A stretch of 64,000 bases of DNA from JAFGPJ01 sp964439135 (GTDB lineage Bacteria > Planctomycetota > Phycisphaerae > Sedimentisphaerales > Anaerobacaceae), in assembly GCA_964439135.1 (NCBI GenBank), contig CAYTNN010000001.1, forward strand, positions 1 through 64,000, read 5' to 3'. A program made the position numbers and the translations under genes. The notes below the pieces were generated by a model. That model ran no database searches, was not told the DNA's origin, and saw nothing but the letters and a program-made list of their open reading frames with translations. Below are positions 51,727-60,770 of the stretch, in pieces; within the stretch, counting starts at the first letter, position 1, and every line of letters starts with the position of its first letter.

Positions 51727-52614
51727 ATGCTCACAGATAACATTCTTGAACTGGTAGGAAATACCCCGCTTCTGCAATTGAAGGGCGAAAAGATTTTTGC
51801 CAAGGCGGAATTTCTCAATCCCGGCGGGAGTATTAAGGACCGCGTTGCCCTGGCGATGCTCGAAGCAGCGGAACGCGACGGCAAACTTAAAAAAGACTCC
51901 ATTATCACCGAGCCCAGCAGCGGCAACACGGGTATCGGTCTGGCTCTGGTCGGACATCTGATGGGCTATCGCGTCCGAATCGTTATGCCTGAGGGAATGA
52001 GTGAAGAGCGGAAGAAGCTCATTAAAGCCCTCGGCGGAGAGCTTGTTCTGATCCCCGATGAAGAAGGTCTGGCCGGAGCGGTTCGCAGAGTCGAGCAAAT
52101 GGCCGCTGAAGATCCGCGTGTTTATGTGCCGCAGCAATTCGAAAATCCGGAAAATCCCCGTGTTCATTATGAGCAGACCGCACGCGAACTTTGGCGTCAG
52201 ATGGGCGGCGATATCGATTGCTTTGTCGCCGGCGTGGGCAGTGGTGGAACGTTACAGGGCGTGGGAAAATTTCTGAAAGAGCACAAAAAGGATGTAAAAA
52301 TCATCGCCGTTGAGCCGGAGAACTGCTCGGCACTATTGGGCCATGAGCCGGGCCTGCACCAGATTCAGGGCATAGGCGACGGCTTCATTCCCGCCATACT
52401 CGATGTTTCGATGGTCGATGATGTGGTGGAAGTTTCCGACGATAATGCCATTCAGACCACGCGTAAATTGGGCACAGATTTCGGCCTGCTGGTCGGTATC
52501 AGCTCGGGCGCCAATGTATGGGCGGCGCGCCGGCTGGCTGAGAAAATCGAGGGTAATATTGCAACCGTTCTGCCGGACAGGGCCGAGCGCTATTTCAGCA
52601 CTGCCTTGTTATGA
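51727..52614 (+). CDS. cysK: Cysteine synthase (O-acetylserine sulfhydrylase)
   Basis: 295 residues from ATG 51727 with GAGGA; the upstream ORF extension has no ribosome binding site. PLP enzyme that makes cysteine from O-acetylserine and sulfide. PLP Lys K37 in NPGGSIKDRV, PSSGNTGIGLA phosphate loop, AGVGSGGTLQGVGKFLK, and an end ISSGAN motif. Standard length. Flanked on both sides by GGA-rich hairpin elements, the first 234 nt upstream. Sulfur assimilation link to the sulfatase cluster is possible but not shown. Confidence 0.93.
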   Translation: MLTDNILELVGNTPLLQLKGEKIFAKAEFLNPGGSIKDRVALAMLEAAERDGKLKKDSIITEPSSGNTGIGLALVGHLMGYRVRIVMPEGMSEERKKLIKALGGELVLIPDEEGLAGAVRRVEQMAAEDPRVYVPQQFENPENPRVHYEQTARELWRQMGGDIDCFVAGVGSGGTLQGVGKFLKEHKKDVKIIAVEPENCSALLGHEPGLHQIQGIGDGFIPAILDVSMVDDVVEVSDDNAIQTTRKLGTDFGLLVGISSGANVWAARRLAEKIEGNIATVLPDRAERYFSTALL

Positions 52615-52657
52615 TTTTTTGGGGAAGTGTTTAATTGTTGATTTTTGCCTTTGCCAT

Positions 52658-52733
52658 TCTGAGCGGAGCGAAGCGTTTGTGTCAAAGAGGCAAAATCAAG
52701 AATCTTAACTTCGCTGCGCCCCATTCAGGATGC
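52658..52733. repeat. Imperfect dispersed inverted repeat
   Basis: CATTCTGAGCGGAGCGAAG on the left is loosely mirrored by CTTCGCTGCGCCCCATTCAG on the right. The string CATTCTGAGCGGAGCGAAG is a familiar dispersed repeat in many environmental genomes; the function here is unknown. Confidence 0.5.
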
Positions 52734-52737
52734 CAAA

Positions 52738-52759
52738 AACCCTATTAATGGGTTCTTTT
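52738..52759 (+). terminator. Weak hairpin terminator candidate
   Basis: AACCC/GGGTT stem with a 7-nt AT loop followed by CTTTT. It would end the cysK transcript 12 nt before hairpin copy 2, which would then have its own transcription, or the two may form one complex end. Confidence 0.35.
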
Positions 52760-52771
52760 AAAAAAAGAAAA

Positions 52772-52814
52772 GGGCTGAGGCAAGGAGGAAAGGAGGGTTT
52801 AAAAACCTCAGCCC
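52772..52814. ncRNA. GGA-rich hairpin element, copy 2
   Basis: GGGCTGAGG (52772-52780) pairs with CCTCAGCCC (52806-52814). The 25-nt loop reads CAAGGAGGAAAGGAGGG in its first part, with two strong AGGAGG motifs. Same stem as copies 1 and 3. Strand unknown because the stem is self-complementary; GGAGG is on the plus strand. Confidence 0.65.
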
Positions 52815-53072
52815 GTAATCCATTACCTGCTAATACGCCGCGCTCCGATAAAAGTTCGCACCATTTATTGTCCAGAAAAATATTTAGCCTAAACCTGCAA
52901 ACGCTTTCTGTTAACGGCGTATTTAGGGCGATTTTTTTTGCAATCACGGCCGCTAAAGCCTTTAAGATTTCATTAAAAAGATTTGTTGTTCGTTATAGAA
53001 CATTTCCGCACAGAATCACCGGTTCTTGAAGATATGTTTGGCTTTAAGTCTTAAAAATAGGGATAAAAAAAG

Positions 53073-53117
53073 GGGCTGAGGTCAGGAGGAGGGGAGTGAA
53101 GTTTAATACCTCAGCCC
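53073..53117. ncRNA. GGA-rich hairpin element, copy 3
   Basis: GGGCTGAGG (53073-53081) pairs with CCTCAGCCC (53109-53117); loop starts TCAGGAGGAGGGGAG. The flanks of copies 2 and 3 share A-rich runs before the stem (GAAAAG, AAAAAAAG) and pyrimidine-purine tails, indicating a repeated unit rather than chance. The rest of the 750-nt region between cysK and the ankyrin gene shows no gene. Confidence 0.65.
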
Positions 53118-53368
53118 GTGGCTTTGTGTAAATTTATACGAGCCCATTTTACCGAAGTTCGTTTTCTCTGGAAAAACATTTATTTATTTTTAAAAAATAT
53201 TTATAGGATCGGTTTTTGCTTCAAAATTAGCCCAAAACCGGCAATAATAATACAGAAAAATGCATTCCGGCAAAAATTTAGACACAAATAGAAACGGGGC
53301 ATTGAGTCATGCTGTCTTTGGCAGTGTGATAAAGCGGGTATGTAAATTACGTTAGATAAGGAATTTTA

Positions 53369-53767
53369 ATGAATTCGATAAGATTGGTTTATATGGTTCT
53401 GCTTTTGATGGTTGCGGGTCTTGAATGCCAGAAGAAAGAATCTGACTCGGAGAGCATAAGAATCAATCCATCTAAGGCCCGGGGTGAAGAATTCGGTCGG
53501 ACGCTGTTGCACTTGGCGCCCAACGGGAAAATGGCCGAGCGGCTTATCGCTCATGGTGCCGACGTCAACGAAAAGGACAACTACGGTATCACACCGCTGC
53601 ACAGCGCAGCCCACGCAGGCAGTGCGGATTTGGTAGAGCTTCTTATTGCCAACGGCGCCGACGTGAATACAACAGATAACGAAAGCCGAACTCCTGTGGA
53701 CTGTGTACAAGATTCAGGCCACACCGAGATCGTCGATCTGCTCGGAAAGCATGGAGCTAAAGAATGA
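53369..53767 (+). CDS. Exported ankyrin-repeat protein
   Basis: 132 residues. N-terminal hydrophobic signal ends AGLEC with a near-lipobox (Glu at -1 is unusual). Two to three ankyrin repeats: APNGKMAERLIAHGADVNEK, GITPLHSAAHAGSADLVELL and RTPVDCVQDSGHTEIVDLLG. Protein-interaction role. AGGA before the ATG. Short intergenic gap to DUF3788. Confidence 0.8.
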   Translation: MNSIRLVYMVLLLMVAGLECQKKESDSESIRINPSKARGEEFGRTLLHLAPNGKMAERLIAHGADVNEKDNYGITPLHSAAHAGSADLVELLIANGADVNTTDNESRTPVDCVQDSGHTEIVDLLGKHGAKE

Positions 53768-53805
53768 CAGAGAAATGCGAATTTCGATACGAGGAGAGAT
53801 AGCAT

Positions 53806-54225
53806 ATGTCAGCGAGTGTTTTTGATGATAAAGCAACTTTGCCGGATGATAAGATGCTGGCTAAGGCGTTGGGTAAATCGAATCGGCTGTGGCTGCAGAT
53901 TAAAAAGCATCTGAAGGCCGAGTATGGCGAATTGATTGAGGAGTGGAAATTCTATGGCCAGAAGTCCGGCTGGATACTCAAAACGCTGCGAAAGAAACGC
54001 AACTTGTTTTTCTTCATTTCTCTTAAGGGCTCTTTTCAGGTATCTTTTGTTTTTGGTGAAAAGGCCGTTGCCGCAGTGGAAAAGAGTGATCTGCCTAAGG
54101 AGCTAATTATAGAGCTGAAGAACGCCAGAAAATACGCCGAAGGAAGAGGTTTGCGAATCGATGTCAGAAACTCTGCCGATGTCGAACATATCAAGAAGCT
54201 GGTGGAGATAAAGGTCAATAACTAA
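53806..54225 (+). CDS. DUF3788 family protein
   Basis: 139 residues, DUF3788 motifs: LGKSNRLWLQIKKHLKAEYG, EEWKFYGQKSGWILKTLRKK, RNLFFFISLKGSFQVSFVFG and GRGLRIDVRNSADVEHIKKL. Cytosolic, function unknown. GAGGAG-type ribosome binding site. Between the ankyrin and FG-GAP genes, 38 nt after the former. Confidence 0.85.
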   Translation: MSASVFDDKATLPDDKMLAKALGKSNRLWLQIKKHLKAEYGELIEEWKFYGQKSGWILKTLRKKRNLFFFISLKGSFQVSFVFGEKAVAAVEKSDLPKELIIELKNARKYAEGRGLRIDVRNSADVEHIKKLVEIKVNN

Positions 54226-54240
54226 TGGAAGGAATTTGAG

Positions 54241-55416
54241 ATGTTTTATTATGACGGTAGAAATGTTTTGCGTTTGTCTGCTATTGTTGTCGTGATTTGT
54301 GTGCTTTGCTCCTTGACCTATGCGGGATTTCCGGAATTTGAGTATCACCAGATCGCGAAAGTGGGCCGGAGCATGGGCCAGACGTCGCTAGTCGATATCG
54401 ACAAAGATGGCGATCTCGACTGGGTGGTCGGGGAACGGGCAAGGACGTGGTGGTTCGAGTACGTCGGCCCGGAGAAATGGATTCAGCATGACGTGGGTCA
54501 GGGCGTCCGCACCGATGTCGGCGGTACGGCCTTCGACATCGACGGCGACGGATGGATCGATCAGTTCTGCGGCACCGGATGGTACCGCAACACCGGCAAG
54601 CCTTGCACCGAATCCTTCGAGCGATTCGACAGCGGCACCATCGTCTGTCATGACGACGTAGCGGCCGACATCAACGGCGACAGCAAGCTCGACATGGTCG
54701 CCTGCAGCGATCAGCAGAACCACAAAGTCACGGTCTGGTATGAGATCCCTGTCAATCCTCGCGAAAAGTGGATCGAGCATAAAATAGGCGGCGGCATCCA
54801 CGGCGGCGTCGGACCGGCAGGTGTCGGCGATATCGACGGCGACGGGGATAACGACGTCGTTCGCGGCGACGTGTGGTTCGAGAACGCTGACGGCAAAGGG
54901 CTGAAGTGGACAGAGCATGCCGGCCTGACCCCGCCCGGTGGCAACCGGCCCGACCGCTACGGCCTGGCGATCAAGGTCTGGAACTGTGACCTGGATAAAG
55001 ACGGCGACCTCGACGTCGTCGAGGCCGAGGCCGACACAGTGGATGGGCGAGTCTTCTGGTTCCAGAACCAGGGCAAGGGCGTGAGCTGGAAGTGTCACCT
55101 GATCTCCGCTAACCATACGAAGCAGGATTTTCATTCGCTGGCCGTGGCCGATTTCGATAACGATGGTGACCTCGACGTCTTCTCCGGCGGCGGGCCGCTC
55201 TCAGAGGATGAGGTTCACAAGTGTTTCATCTGGGAGGACACCGATGGTCGGGCCGGCCAATGGAAAGAGCATGTGATCCTGAAAGGCAAGAGATGTCACG
55301 AGGCCAAGGCCGCCGACGTGGACGGCGACGGTGACATTGACATCTGCACTAAACCCTGGGATGGCGACGAACACATTTACCTTCGCAATATGTTTAACGA
55401 GAATTCCTCAAAATAA
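54241..55416 (+). CDS. Secreted FG-GAP/VCBS repeat protein
   Basis: 391 residues, signal peptide to about 27 (VICVLCSLTYAG). Repeated DxDxDG-type beta-propeller motifs: VDIDKDGDLDWVVGERA, FDIDGDGWIDQFCGTGW, GDIDGDGDNDVVRGDVWFEN, LDKDGDLDVVEAEAD, ADFDNDGDLDVFSGGGP and VDGDGDIDICTKPW. At least six blades, Ca-binding. Function often integrin-like or scaffold; ligand unknown. Starts 15 nt after the DUF3788 gene, so one operon is likely. Confidence 0.88.
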   Translation: MFYYDGRNVLRLSAIVVVICVLCSLTYAGFPEFEYHQIAKVGRSMGQTSLVDIDKDGDLDWVVGERARTWWFEYVGPEKWIQHDVGQGVRTDVGGTAFDIDGDGWIDQFCGTGWYRNTGKPCTESFERFDSGTIVCHDDVAADINGDSKLDMVACSDQQNHKVTVWYEIPVNPREKWIEHKIGGGIHGGVGPAGVGDIDGDGDNDVVRGDVWFENADGKGLKWTEHAGLTPPGGNRPDRYGLAIKVWNCDLDKDGDLDVVEAEADTVDGRVFWFQNQGKGVSWKCHLISANHTKQDFHSLAVADFDNDGDLDVFSGGGPLSEDEVHKCFIWEDTDGRAGQWKEHVILKGKRCHEAKAADVDGDGDIDICTKPWDGDEHIYLRNMFNENSSK

Positions 55417-55484
55417 TCTCGTGCAATAAGAGGCGAATCTGATAGCATTGGAAGGTTAATTGAAACTTTGTAGGAGACGATCGG

Positions 55485-57287
55485 ATGTCGCTGAATGTTT
55501 TCCGGCTGTCAGTCAGGCCGTTCTGTTTTGTGCTATTAGGTGTCACTTTGCTTGCTGTGGGCCTTCCTCCTGCACGGGGCGCCGAGTACTACGACAATAA
55601 ATCCCTGGGCAGGCGTATAACATCGCTTGCCGAACGGAATTCCGCTCTTGTGCGCGTCGAGAACATTGCCCTGTCGATCGGCAAGCGCAAGGTCTGGCTT
55701 ATCGAGCTTGGTAAAGGAACAAAACAGGATCGCCAGATACGCCCGGCGATGCTGGTCGTCGCTGGGATTGAGGGCAGCGATCTGATCGGATGCACAGCGG
55801 CGGTCAACTGGGCCGAGCAATTGGCCGGGCAATATCAGGACGACGCCGAAATCGCCAAACTGCTTCAGACAACGACGATATACATTGTGCCGCGACTTAA
55901 TCCCGACGCCGCTGGGCATTATTTCGCCAGCCTTAAAATCGAAACTTCTTCAAACGAAAAGAGCGTCGATGATGACCATGATGGTCTGTTAGATGAAGAT
56001 GGACCCGAAGACCTTAACGATGACGGGCTTATTACATGGATGCGAATCGAGGATCCGGAGGGCGAATATATACTCGATCCGAATGACAACCGGCTGCTCT
56101 TGAAGGCCGATCATCTCAAGAGCGAAGTCGGCGCCTGGCGCTATCTTAGTGAGGGCGTTGATAACGACCACGATGAGCGATGGAACGAGGACGGCCGGGG
56201 CGGCGTCAACTTCAATCGCAATTTTCCGTATGGTTATAAATTCTTCGCCGAAGACGCCGGCGTCCACCAGGTCAGCGAGGCGGAGACTCGGGCGCTGGCC
56301 GATTTTGTGGTCGAGCATCCGAATATCGCCATGGTGGTGACATACGGCTCGGCCGACAATCTATCGAAGGCTCCCAAAGGCGCGGAACCAGCCGGCCGCC
56401 GAAAGGCAATGACCGAGATTCATCAGGACGATGCGGGCTACTATCGCGTGATGGGCGAGCTGTATCGCGAAGTGCTTGGCCTGGACAAAGAGCTTGAGGG
56501 TGCTTCGATGCCCGGCTCGTTTAGCGACTGGATGTATTATCACCGGGGCCGGCTCTCGCTGGCGGCAAAGGCCTGGAGCCCTGCCGTAGCAGTTGAGCTT
56601 TCAAAAGCCGCCGACAAAGAGGACAAAGAACCGCAGGAACAAGCAGAAGACCAGGAGCAGCAGGATTCCGAATCGGAGCCTGAGAAAAGTGACAAGAATT
56701 CAGACAAGGATGCTAAGAAAGACGAAGATAAGCGTAACCAGCAGGAGCGTAAAGAACTCAAGTGGTTCGACGAACACGCGCCGGAGGCCTTCGTCGAATG
56801 GCAGCCGATCGAGCATCCTGATTTTCCCGGCCAGCGTGCCGAGGTCGGCGGTTATCGTCCTTTCGCCCTGACGAATCCTCCTGCTGAGATGGTTGGCGAA
56901 ATTGCCGCCAAACACGCCGATTTCCTGACCAAAGCGGCGCAGCGACTGCCGCGTATCGGCGTGCGAAAAATCGAGTGCCGCCATCTGGGCCGGTCGGTTT
57001 ACGAGGTGAAGATTCAGGTGGAGAATACCGGATTTTTGCCGACTTTGCTGGAGCATGGGCGAACGACGCGCGAGATCCATCCTACCCGGCTGGTAATGGA
57101 GCTGGACGATGAATCGTTTTTATCGGGAAGCCGAATTACGAATCTGCCGGCAATCCGGGGTAGCGGCGGGATGGTCGAGCTGCGATACATCGTCAGGGTA
57201 CCGGAGCGAGAGAAAATCGATTTCGAGATTGTCTCGATGTTAGCCGGGAAGGTCAAAAGCTCGGTCGAACTGCCGAATGCCGAATGA
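55485..57287 (+). CDS. M14 carboxypeptidase-like protein with destroyed zinc site
   Basis: 600 residues, signal peptide to about 32. The M14 fold is evident by paralogy with the next gene (EF-hand-like DDDHDGLLDEDGPEDLNDDG, RNFPYGYKFF, WMRIEDPEGEY), but all catalytic residues are lost: the HxxE motif (HGNE in the paralogue at 125-128) reads EGSD (96-99), the second His region reads VTYGSADN, and the general-base Glu stretch (TNELW) reads AAKAW. A long Glu/Lys/Asp-rich linker (DKEDKEPQEQAEDQEQQDSE onward) replaces part of the core. Pseudo-peptidase, possibly binding. Ten-nt gap region to paralogue. Confidence 0.8.
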   Translation: MSLNVFRLSVRPFCFVLLGVTLLAVGLPPARGAEYYDNKSLGRRITSLAERNSALVRVENIALSIGKRKVWLIELGKGTKQDRQIRPAMLVVAGIEGSDLIGCTAAVNWAEQLAGQYQDDAEIAKLLQTTTIYIVPRLNPDAAGHYFASLKIETSSNEKSVDDDHDGLLDEDGPEDLNDDGLITWMRIEDPEGEYILDPNDNRLLLKADHLKSEVGAWRYLSEGVDNDHDERWNEDGRGGVNFNRNFPYGYKFFAEDAGVHQVSEAETRALADFVVEHPNIAMVVTYGSADNLSKAPKGAEPAGRRKAMTEIHQDDAGYYRVMGELYREVLGLDKELEGASMPGSFSDWMYYHRGRLSLAAKAWSPAVAVELSKAADKEDKEPQEQAEDQEQQDSESEPEKSDKNSDKDAKKDEDKRNQQERKELKWFDEHAPEAFVEWQPIEHPDFPGQRAEVGGYRPFALTNPPAEMVGEIAAKHADFLTKAAQRLPRIGVRKIECRHLGRSVYEVKIQVENTGFLPTLLEHGRTTREIHPTRLVMELDDESFLSGSRITNLPAIRGSGGMVELRYIVRVPEREKIDFEIVSMLAGKVKSSVELPNAE

Positions 57288-57321
57288 ATCGGCAAATAAA
57301 AATATTTCAGGATATCAGATT

Positions 57322-59115
57322 ATGAAGCTCCGAATCGAAATTAAATGCTGCATAGCCGTTTTGATTTTTTCATGCATAATTTTATTGCTTGCCGGGTCGG
57401 CCCTTGCCTCAGACGGTGCCCGCAAGCCAAGAGTCGGTAATCCCGCCAGGCATTCGTATCCGGCGCTGGGGGCAGGGAGCGAGCGTAAAGTTAGAGTTGC
57501 GTGGAACCGGTACTACGATCACGCCGGGCTCACAGCCATCCTGACGCGTCTGAACAAAGCTTTTCCAGATTTGGCCCGGCTGTATTCGATCGGCAAGTCA
57601 ACCCAGGGCAGGGATATATGGTGTCTTGAGGTAACGGCGCGGAACGTCGGCGATCCGGACCGTAAGCCGGGGATGTATATTGACGGCAACATTCACGGCA
57701 ACGAAGTCCAGGCCGGCGAGACGGTGGCCTACACAGCATGGTATCTCTGCCATCAATACGGTCGGCTCGAAAAGGTGACGGAACTGCTCGACGAGCGTGT
57801 TTTCTATCTTGTGCCGACCATCAATCCGGACGGGCGCGATTCCTGGCTTAGTCTGGGCGGCCGTGCTCGGTCCGGCCTTGAGCCGACGGATGACGACCGC
57901 GACGGCCTGGCCGATGAGGATGACAGCGAGGATCTCAATGGTGACGGCCAAATCACCATGATGCGAATCAAAGATCCTCACGGGCGTTTCAAGCTGCACC
58001 CGGATTATCCAGAGCAGGTGATGATCAGGACCAAACCGGGCGAGGCCGGAGAATATAATCTGCTCGGCTGGGAGGGGATCGACAATGACGGTGACGGTGA
58101 GATTAACGAAGACGGCAGGGGCGGTTATGATCTCAATCGCAACTGGGCATACGACTGGCAGCCGGTCTATGTCCAATACGGTGCCAAGGATTATCCGTTC
58201 AGCCAGCCGGAGCCGCGTGCGGTTGCCGAGTTTGTGCTGGCCCATCCCAATATCGCAGGGGCCCAGTCGTATCACAATGCCGGCGGGATGATACTGCGGA
58301 GTCCCGGCAGGGAGGGCGGCGAGATACAAGGACGGGACGAACGAGTGCTCAGCCTGATCGCCGAGCGGGGAGAAAAAATTCTGCCCTATTACCGTTCGAT
58401 GATCATCTGGAAGGACCTCTACACGGTCTGGGGCGGCGAGATAGACTGGTTCTATGGAGGCCGGGGCATTCTTACCTTCACGAACGAGCTTTGGACCTCC
58501 AGGAACCTGTACAAGAGTTCCGAATCGTTCTCGGATGAGCAGGAAGCTGAGTTTATAAAATATGTGCTGATGGGCGACGGTTTTGTGCCCTGGCAGCCAT
58601 ACGAGCATCCGACATATGGCAAGATTGAAATCGGGGGCCAGAAGAAGGAATGGGGCCGTATGCCGCCATCTTTCCTGCTGGAAGAAGAGCTTCACCGGAA
58701 CATGGCCTTTACACTCTATCACGCCGATATGTTGCCGCTGCTGGAAATCAGCGAGGTGAAGGTCGAGCTGCTCGGCGAGAACTTGTTTAAGATTTGGGTC
58801 ACCATTGAGAACAAGCGTCTGATCCCGACGAGGACCGGCCAGGATGTGGCTCACCATATAAGCCCGCCGGATATCGTTTCTATCGAAGGCGATGAACTTC
58901 GGGTCCTCTCAAGCGGGCGGATTACGGATCGATTCTTCAAGCGTGTTCAGGCCGTCGAGCGGCGTCCCGAGCGCGTAGAATTGGACACGATTGACGGGAT
59001 GAGCGCCGTCCGCGTCCAGTTTGTCGTCGATGGAAAAGGCAAATTTACCATAACCGTCGATTCCGCCAAAGCCAGCCTGCTAAAGAGAAACCAACTACTA
59101 CCTTCCACAAACTGA
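57322..59115 (+). CDS. Secreted M14-family zinc carboxypeptidase
   Basis: 597 residues from ATG 57322, signal peptide to about 30 (LLAGSALAS). Zinc ligands H125-G-N-E128 (DGNIHGNEVQ), NPDG in VPTINPDGRD, NRNW (Arg binding), third ligand His in QSYHNAGG and general base Glu in TFTNELWTS. An EF-hand-like Ca insert (DRDGLADEDDSEDLNGDGQI) is shared with the preceding paralogue. Additional beta-domain at the C-terminus. Active peptidase; the pair presumably arose by tandem duplication. Confidence 0.88.
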   Translation: MKLRIEIKCCIAVLIFSCIILLLAGSALASDGARKPRVGNPARHSYPALGAGSERKVRVAWNRYYDHAGLTAILTRLNKAFPDLARLYSIGKSTQGRDIWCLEVTARNVGDPDRKPGMYIDGNIHGNEVQAGETVAYTAWYLCHQYGRLEKVTELLDERVFYLVPTINPDGRDSWLSLGGRARSGLEPTDDDRDGLADEDDSEDLNGDGQITMMRIKDPHGRFKLHPDYPEQVMIRTKPGEAGEYNLLGWEGIDNDGDGEINEDGRGGYDLNRNWAYDWQPVYVQYGAKDYPFSQPEPRAVAEFVLAHPNIAGAQSYHNAGGMILRSPGREGGEIQGRDERVLSLIAERGEKILPYYRSMIIWKDLYTVWGGEIDWFYGGRGILTFTNELWTSRNLYKSSESFSDEQEAEFIKYVLMGDGFVPWQPYEHPTYGKIEIGGQKKEWGRMPPSFLLEEELHRNMAFTLYHADMLPLLEISEVKVELLGENLFKIWVTIENKRLIPTRTGQDVAHHISPPDIVSIEGDELRVLSSGRITDRFFKRVQAVERRPERVELDTIDGMSAVRVQFVVDGKGKFTITVDSAKASLLKRNQLLPSTN

Positions 59116-59235
59116 GCGGACTGTCCTGTTATTCTTAGCTTAGCGGCCCCGCATGACATATCAAAACACCCCGGCGGCCCGATGGCCGGGTAAGGATGAG
59201 GGGTTGGCCGGCTCGCTTCGAATATCGCAAGCCTA

Positions 59236-59265
59236 TTGACAAAATGGCTTTTTGTCGGTTATGCT
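59236..59265 (+). promoter_or_regulatory. Promoter of MscS-ParB gene
   Basis: TTGACA (59236-59241), 18-nt spacer, TATGCT (59260-59265). Precedes the channel gene by 110 nt. Confidence 0.6.
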
Positions 59266-59306
59266 TTGTGGCGAACTAAAGGCCGGACAGGAATGTAGAA
59301 TATAGA

Positions 59307-59356
59307 GTGCGAAATTTCGCACCATCTAATTATGAGGCCAGAGAATTGGTGCGAAA
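59307..59356. promoter_or_regulatory. Palindromic operator and half-site before MscS-ParB gene
   Basis: Perfect 16-bp palindrome GTGCGAAATTTCGCAC (59307-59322). A further half GTGCGAAA (59349-59356) starts 42 bp downstream, that is four helical turns. Lies after the predicted transcription start, so repression or an RNA hairpin is possible. Confidence 0.6.
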
Positions 59357-59375
59357 CATCTACCAAGGTCTTGAT

Positions 59376-60635
59376 ATGAAACATCGTAAAACTAGGTTAT
59401 GGCTGTTCGTTGGAGTCTTTCTTTCGGCCGCCGGCTGTCTATTGATAGCCGATTTTCTGCTGCCCAGGCCGGTGACCAAAAGCGGGATGCCCCTGCTGCG
59501 CCTGATGGCGATTTTGGCGATGGTGCCGGGATTGACGGCCCTGCTCAGCCTGGCGACCCGCGAGCACTTTGCCAGGAAGAAAAAGCCGGTCGCCGAATGG
59601 ATGATGGTGAACCGGCTGTACTGGCTGGTGGGAATTTTAGCCTGTTTCGCAGTCGTATTCTATGGGCTGGGGGTCATGGGGAAGGTCAGCACGCTCTTGA
59701 GCCTTTTCGGCGGCATGGTCATCGGCTGGTCGCTTCAGCAGCCTTTGAGCGGCTTAGTGGCGTGGGTGCTGATCAATTTGCGGCGTCCCTTCCGGCCGGG
59801 CGACAGGGTGCAATTCCCAAAGCTCGAACTGACTGGAGACGTCAAGAATATCGGCGCCATGTATATGGAGCTTAACGAGGTCGGCGGCACCATCGGCAGC
59901 GAGGAAGCCGTCGGACGCAGCGTCTTTATCCCCAACGCCATGCTGTTTGATCATGTCGTTATCAACTATGCCAGCGCCCACGAAGCGCCCTATATTCTCG
60001 ATGAGCTCGTGGTGCGAATCACCTACGATTCGAAGTGGGATGTGGCCGAGCGACTCCTTATTGACGCGGCCCGGCAGGTCACCAAAGACGTTATCGAGGC
60101 GACCGGCGCGACGCCGTATATCCGCTCGGAGCTTTATGACTACGGCGTTTATATGCAGCTTCGATACCAGACCCGGGTCAACGACCGGGCCAAGACGTCG
60201 TACAAGATCACCAAGCTGATATTCGAGGAAATCCAGCGAAATTCCCTGGTTGATATAGCGATTCCGTACATCTATTCTTATCGAGCCAGCCAGCAGGAGC
60301 GAACACGGGATGATCGAAGAAGGCCCACGTCGGAAGAGCTTGACCAGAACGTCCGGGAGATCGATGCTTCACTGATCGAGCAGGGTTCCCTTATGGATGC
60401 CTATGATGTCGAGCAACTGGCGCGAAGTATCGAGATGCTCGGGCTGCTTCGGCCCATCGTCTTGAAAGAGAATCCCGACTTCGGCAGGTATGAGATACTG
60501 GCCGGAAATCTACGCTTTCAGGCCTGTAGGAAATTAGGCTGGAAGACTATTCCGGCGCTGGTCCTCGCCGGCCCGGGCAATAAGATCGAAGAAAAAGCCT
60601 TGGACCAATCCGAGACTCGTTCTGTAATGTCTTAG
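59376..60635 (+). CDS. MscS-type mechanosensitive channel fused to a C-terminal ParB-like domain
   Basis: 419 residues from ATG 59376 (AAGGT 6 nt upstream; the longer ORF includes the palindrome). Four hydrophobic segments, then the MscS pore helix and beta domain (LLSLFGGMVIGWSLQQPLSG, VAWVLINLRRPFRPGDRVQF, VFIPNAMLFDHVVINYASA). Residues 341-399 are a ParB/sulfiredoxin-like domain (YDVEQLARSIEMLGLLRPIV and GRYEILAGNLRFQACRKLGW; NLRFQA in place of GERRxRA). The fusion is unusual: a membrane tension channel carrying a nucleotide-binding-type domain. Palindromic operator upstream. Confidence 0.8.
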   Translation: MKHRKTRLWLFVGVFLSAAGCLLIADFLLPRPVTKSGMPLLRLMAILAMVPGLTALLSLATREHFARKKKPVAEWMMVNRLYWLVGILACFAVVFYGLGVMGKVSTLLSLFGGMVIGWSLQQPLSGLVAWVLINLRRPFRPGDRVQFPKLELTGDVKNIGAMYMELNEVGGTIGSEEAVGRSVFIPNAMLFDHVVINYASAHEAPYILDELVVRITYDSKWDVAERLLIDAARQVTKDVIEATGATPYIRSELYDYGVYMQLRYQTRVNDRAKTSYKITKLIFEEIQRNSLVDIAIPYIYSYRASQQERTRDDRRRPTSEELDQNVREIDASLIEQGSLMDAYDVEQLARSIEMLGLLRPIVLKENPDFGRYEILAGNLRFQACRKLGWKTIPALVLAGPGNKIEEKALDQSETRSVMS

Positions 60636-60770
60636 CCGAAACCGGGTCAATTCTCACGGACTGCAGAACTCCATTATTGACGCGACGGCAGTTTTTGACT
60701 ATTATGTTCCTCTGGTGTTTCCGTGCGCGCGGGAATCCGGGATATCTTTTTTATTAAGAGAGATTTAGTA

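Noticed and set aside
51415..53117. GGGCTGAGG hairpins as simple terminators
   Set aside because: No T-runs after the stems, and loops of 25-28 nt are too long for efficient intrinsic termination.
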